This document shows, in pieces, positions 60,612 to 64,000 of a DNA stretch of 64,000 nucleotides; positions within the stretch are counted from its first letter, which is position 1; each line of letters begins with the position of its first letter. The position numbers and the translations under genes were made by a program. Below the pieces are notes generated by a model. The model was not told where the DNA came from. It did no database searches and saw only the letters and a list, made by a program, of their open reading frames with translations. This DNA comes from Eretmocerus hayati (lineage: Eukaryota; Arthropoda; Insecta; Hymenoptera; Aphelinidae): NCBI GenBank assembly GCA_029851415.1, contig CM056744.1, positions 98,179,338-98,243,337 of the forward strand, in the 5' to 3' direction.

Positions 60612-63440
60612 TTAGAGATTAAAATAATGCCTCCTCTCCACATCAATCCTCTGAGAAGACTGAGTCAGGAGGAAATCTTTTAAGGCCTCTTTGAATACTG
60701 ATATTTTCCTCAGCTGCCGAAAGCCCGGAGGGAGAAAGTTCCACAGATGAGCACATTGAGCCTGGAATGATCTTCTTCCGTACTCAAGTCTCATATTGGG
60801 AACCTTGAGTACCCGCTCTTCTGCATCACCACGTGCGGGGCGTTCAGATTGGTACCTGGTAAACATCGCAGCTAGGTAGCCAGGTTCTCCAAGATGCATG
60901 ATCTTATGCATTAAAAGTGCTGCGAAGTACATTCTCCGCGAATCAGTACGTAACCAACCCAAACGCTCCCTAAACGGGGTGATGTGCTCGTCTCCCCTAA
61001 GATCAAAAATGTACCTCACACATGAATTGCTCAGTCGCTGTATCCGTTGCCGCTGTTCGTCCGTGGCGTCGAGGTACACGACTGTGCAATAATCTAAATG
61101 CGGTTGAACTAATGACTCGACTAGGCGAATTCGGAGAGGTCTGGTGATACATGCCCTAAAAAACCGCAATCCGTATAGGGCTCTATTCACTTTCTTAGTT
61201 ACTTGGTCGATGTGCGTTTTCCACGTCAGTTCACTATCAAGTGTAACACCAAGACTCACGACCGTGTCGCTGAACGGAATGAACTTTCCTTCCTGTATCT
61301 CAACTCCTGGCAAGTCCATTCTCTTCAGGTCTTTGATATTCCTCTCAGAGCTGAAGAAGATTGCCTTGGTCTTGCCAGCGTTGAGACGCAGGCCGGAACT
61401 TCTGGCCCATTCAGCAATTAGTCATCCTACTTCCCACAGCCGAGTGATGCCTTCCTTGATCTTAGTTTTTTCGACTTGGAGATAAATTTGAAGATCATCC
61501 GCATAGAATAGATGATATACCGACTTTCCATCTAGCAAACCAGGTAAGTCATTAACATATAAGCTGAAGAGTAAAGGCCCGAGAACGGATCCCTGTGGAA
61601 CACCCAGATTGGTTTCGAGCCAATCAGAACTACCGGATTTTGGAGTGACTATTTGGGTGCGGCTTTGTAAGTATGATTTTATCCACAGGAGTGCCGATCT
61701 TGAGAATCCAAGGTTTCGGAGCTTCCTCAACAGCTTTGACGGTGTTATTGTGTCGAAGGCTTTGCTAAAGTCGAATAGTAGGAGTAAGGTGATCTTCTTC
61801 CTATCAATGCCTACTCTGATGTCATCCGTCAACTTTAGCAAAGCTGTCTGGGTGCTGTGGTGTTGCCTAAAACCAGTCTGGAAGCGATCAAGAAGTTTCT
61901 CTACTTTCAAATACTCCGTGATTTGGTCATGTGCAATTTTTTCCAGAACATTGGAAAGGAAGCACAGCAGCGCTATGGGACGGAAGTCCGAGACCGTTGA
62001 TGGAGCTACAGTCTTTTTCAATGCAATCAGCTACGCTTGCTTCCAAGCCTCACGAAAAACGCTATGAGCGAAAGAGGAATTGAAAATATGTACAATAAGA
62101 TCACCAATTGCCGGAAGAGCCTTCGCGATCACGCTCTGGGGGATCCCATCCACCCCACGGGCCTGCGAGGAGAAATGTTTAATAGCAAGGACTACATTGT
62201 TGAAATTTGTGGGCTTAAATTCAAACCCCTCCTCCGGTGCAGAGTTAATATCGTCCATTGCTTCATTGATATTTTCGTGAGGCGAAACGGAAACCCCCGC
62301 AAAGTGAGCTTTCAGCTCATCCGGTGTGAAACCGTGGAGTTCCTCCTCTTTGCTCTTGGGCAAGAGGCCGAGATTGCGCATCTCCTTCCAGATGTTCTTG
62401 TTCTGATCAAGAGCGTCTCAAAGATGGTTTTGAAGGAAGGAATTACGCTCTTGCTCAATGCGCAGATCGACCTCTTCGCTAAGCCGAAAGTACTCATTTT
62501 GAAGCTCAGGACACTTGCGCTGGTTGCGTTGCATGCGCTCCCAGCGCCTGCGCGTCACGTTTCGCTTATTCATGAGTACCCTCAACTCAGGACCAATCCA
62601 AGGAGCATCATTTTTACGCGGGTTTATAGTTTTTTCCGGTGCTAGTTCATCTAAAACAATTTTTAAATTTTCATTCAAGCAGTGAATTGCGTCTTCCAAA
62701 CTGGTTTCGGCATTTTCAAGAGCTGTCCAGTCACAGCGAAGCAGACGGTCATTCAATATCTCCGGGGTGATGTTACGAAAATCCCTATACTTGAAGGAAT
62801 TTTTTGGCGGAGTAGGGGTGAAGACGTTGATGGTGACGTCAATGACCGACTGCCCCCCGAAACTGGGCAGGTGTCTATTCTGGAAGTCAGTTATGGTGTC
62901 GTTGTCATCTACATAAATGTGATCAATCCATGTATGAGATACATTGGGGTTGTGCTGATGAGTCGGGCCATGCTGCACTATCAGCAAGGCGAGTTCTTCT
63001 GTCAGTGCAGTCAGTGTCTTGGTGTCGGGATGAGCAGTATCCAACAAGTCAGCGTTCAGATCACCCATAATGATTTTGAGACTGTAATCTCCACACAGCC
63101 GGCGTAACGAGCCAAACAGCCCATCATCCTTCTGCATGGCGATTTTTGGGGGTCTATAGATTACCGCGACTAGTATTGGGGGTGAGCCGCCTTGTTGTAC
63201 GCTACAGAAAAGAAATTCAGGCACGCCAGGTTTCCCCGGCCCAAAAGTATTTGACGAAACTAACTTCTCAATTTTGAAGTCATTGCGCACATACAAGGCA
63301 ACTCCTCCACCCTCTCTGTTGCGATCTTGTCGCAACAACGAAAAACCTGGAATCTGAACGAGACTGTCATCCACATACTCATCTAGCTTCGACTCGGCCA
63401 CCCCAAATAGATGATAGGAGGGATCGTTAGCAACGAGCAA
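60612..63440 (-). pseudogene. ORF2 of the CR1/Daphne-like element, three in-frame stops
   Basis: About 943 codons in one frame. The endonuclease part (63440 to about 62780) has FGVAESKLDE, IPGFSLLRQDRNREGGGVAL, IIMGDLNADLLD and HTWIDHIYVDDND. The reverse transcriptase part (about 62260-61430) has DFRPIALLCFLSNVLEKIA, FRQHHSTQTALLKL, LLFDFSKAFDTI, GVPQGSVLGPLLFSLYVNDL and the catalytic FYADDLQIYLQ. The C-terminal part (61319-60612) has SLGVTLDSELTWKTHI, RLVESLVQPHLDYC and LRKISVFKEALKDFLL. There is no frameshift; the stops are at 62418, 62031 and 61422. Such a copy cannot make a full protein without read-through. Confidence 0.85.
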
Positions 63441-63539
63441 GCGTAGATGCTCAATCTTATCTGTCAGGGAGTTAAGGTTGATAAATCCCGCTTTTAAGAA
63501 ACCTCCACCCCCTCGTCGCTCCTCAGCAGCCGTATTTAG

Positions 63540-63941
63540 TCAAGGAGCCTCCGCTGATTCTGCTGCCGAAACTCGGCTCTGCTCCGGAACGGCTGTGCAG
63601 CTCTGGGTGTTGTTAGAGGACGCACAAGCACGTTTTGGAACACTTCGACAGGCCGTTTGAATGACCTGCAGATCGGCGAGGGATTCGAACGTATGTGCTC
63701 GCTCACCATTTTTCCGCCTGACCCAGAAACGTTCACCGCTGTGCCAGACGTATCTTAGACCCAAACCGCGTGCAACCGATCTCAAACGTGTGTATTCCTT
63801 GTACTTCTCACGGGGGAGCATTTCATTTAGAAAGATTTTACGGTTTGGCACATGAGCTTTCGCATCTGAGTCAAGTAGATCAGGCTGGATGTTACTAGCC
63901 GTGAAATAATTATTGGCGATTGAACGCTTAGCCCGAATCAC
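63540..63941 (-). pseudogene. ORF1 C-terminal part of the CR1/Daphne-like element
   Basis: 133 codons, open to a TGA at 63540-63542. KAHVPNRKIFLNEMLPREKY, YTRLRSVARGLGLRYVWHSG and ERFWVRRKNGE resemble the C-terminal domain of ORF1 proteins in Daphne/Crack-type elements, related to the baculovirus FP protein C-terminus (family knowledge). The frame is the same as ORF2, and the stop context is TGA-CTA. The protein may start before the visible methionine, as the frame's upstream side nears the window edge. Confidence 0.6.
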
Positions 63942-64000
63942 TTTCCCGACTAAATGGCTACTGGAGAATTGGACTACGCATGATGGTAGAGTGCGTGAGA

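Larger units (their letters stand above)
60211..64000 (-). mobile_element. CR1/Daphne-like non-LTR retrotransposon, 5' part outside the window
   Basis: The element is on the minus strand, at least 3.8 kb long, and runs past the window end. Its 3' end carries a (TATC)n microsatellite tail (TAGA repeats at 60211-60229 on the plus strand) preceded by AATAAAGG, as expected for CR1/L2-like elements. All coding pieces from 63941 to 60612 lie in one frame, interrupted by four stops: TGA at 63540-63542, TGA at 62418, TAG at 62031 and TGA at 61422. The single-frame layout and intact motifs suggest a fairly young but inactive copy. Confidence 0.85.

Overview
The window is nuclear DNA of an animal, most likely an insect or other arthropod: a replication-dependent histone locus set in transposon-rich intergenic DNA. 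Support comes from intronless core histones with canonical sequences, histone 3' stem-loops (GGCCCTTTTCAGGGCC) after every gene, TATA boxes paired with an arthropod-type TCAGT initiator, and Jockey, Penelope, Pao/BEL, Ty3/Gypsy, PIF/Harbinger, pogo-like and piggyBac-like elements. The species cannot be named from the sequence alone.

The histone locus runs from about 7.0 to 43.9 kb and holds 17 intact genes: four each of H2A, H2B, H3 and H4, and one H1. Core genes form head-to-head pairs with a shared promoter. From left to right: H2B<- ->H2A (A1), H3<- ->H4 (B1), H2A<- ->H2B (A2), H4<- ->H3 (B2), H4<- ->H3 (B3), H2A<- ->H2B (A3), H1->, H3<- ->H4 (B4), H2A<- ->H2B (A4). All copies of each core histone encode the same protein and differ only at silent sites. 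Gene order, orientation and flank similarity show that A1-B1 and B3-A3 are inverted copies of one four-gene block. About 14-20 nt after each stem-loop there is an ACGTA-like box, a candidate 3' processing signal.

The most striking event is in pair B1. A full-length Jockey-type retrotransposon (10070-14757, both ORFs open, 9-bp target duplication) has landed at the expected transcription start of H3-1. The H3 TATA box now lies about 31 bp upstream of the retrotransposon's first base, and the H3 coding region sits 4.7 kb away from its promoter.

Spacers in the locus hold a tandem repeat of about 200 bp (15.9-17.3 kb, with diverged relatives near 24.7-25.2 and 40.9-41.5 kb), a 5S-rRNA-derived SINE with a 15-bp target duplication (17304-17766), pogo-like MITEs, foldback elements, and a relic of an H4 3' end.

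The left flank (0-7 kb) has a decayed Ty3/Gypsy pol fragment and a DNA transposon with about 350-bp terminal inverted repeats. The right flank (44-64 kb) has pogo-like and piggyBac-like MITEs, two long palindromes, a 6-kb PIF/Harbinger element inserted in a satellite unit, a 30-bp minisatellite, a Pao/BEL integrase fragment, and a CR1/Daphne-like retrotransposon that runs to the window edge. No convincing single-copy host gene other than the histones was seen.
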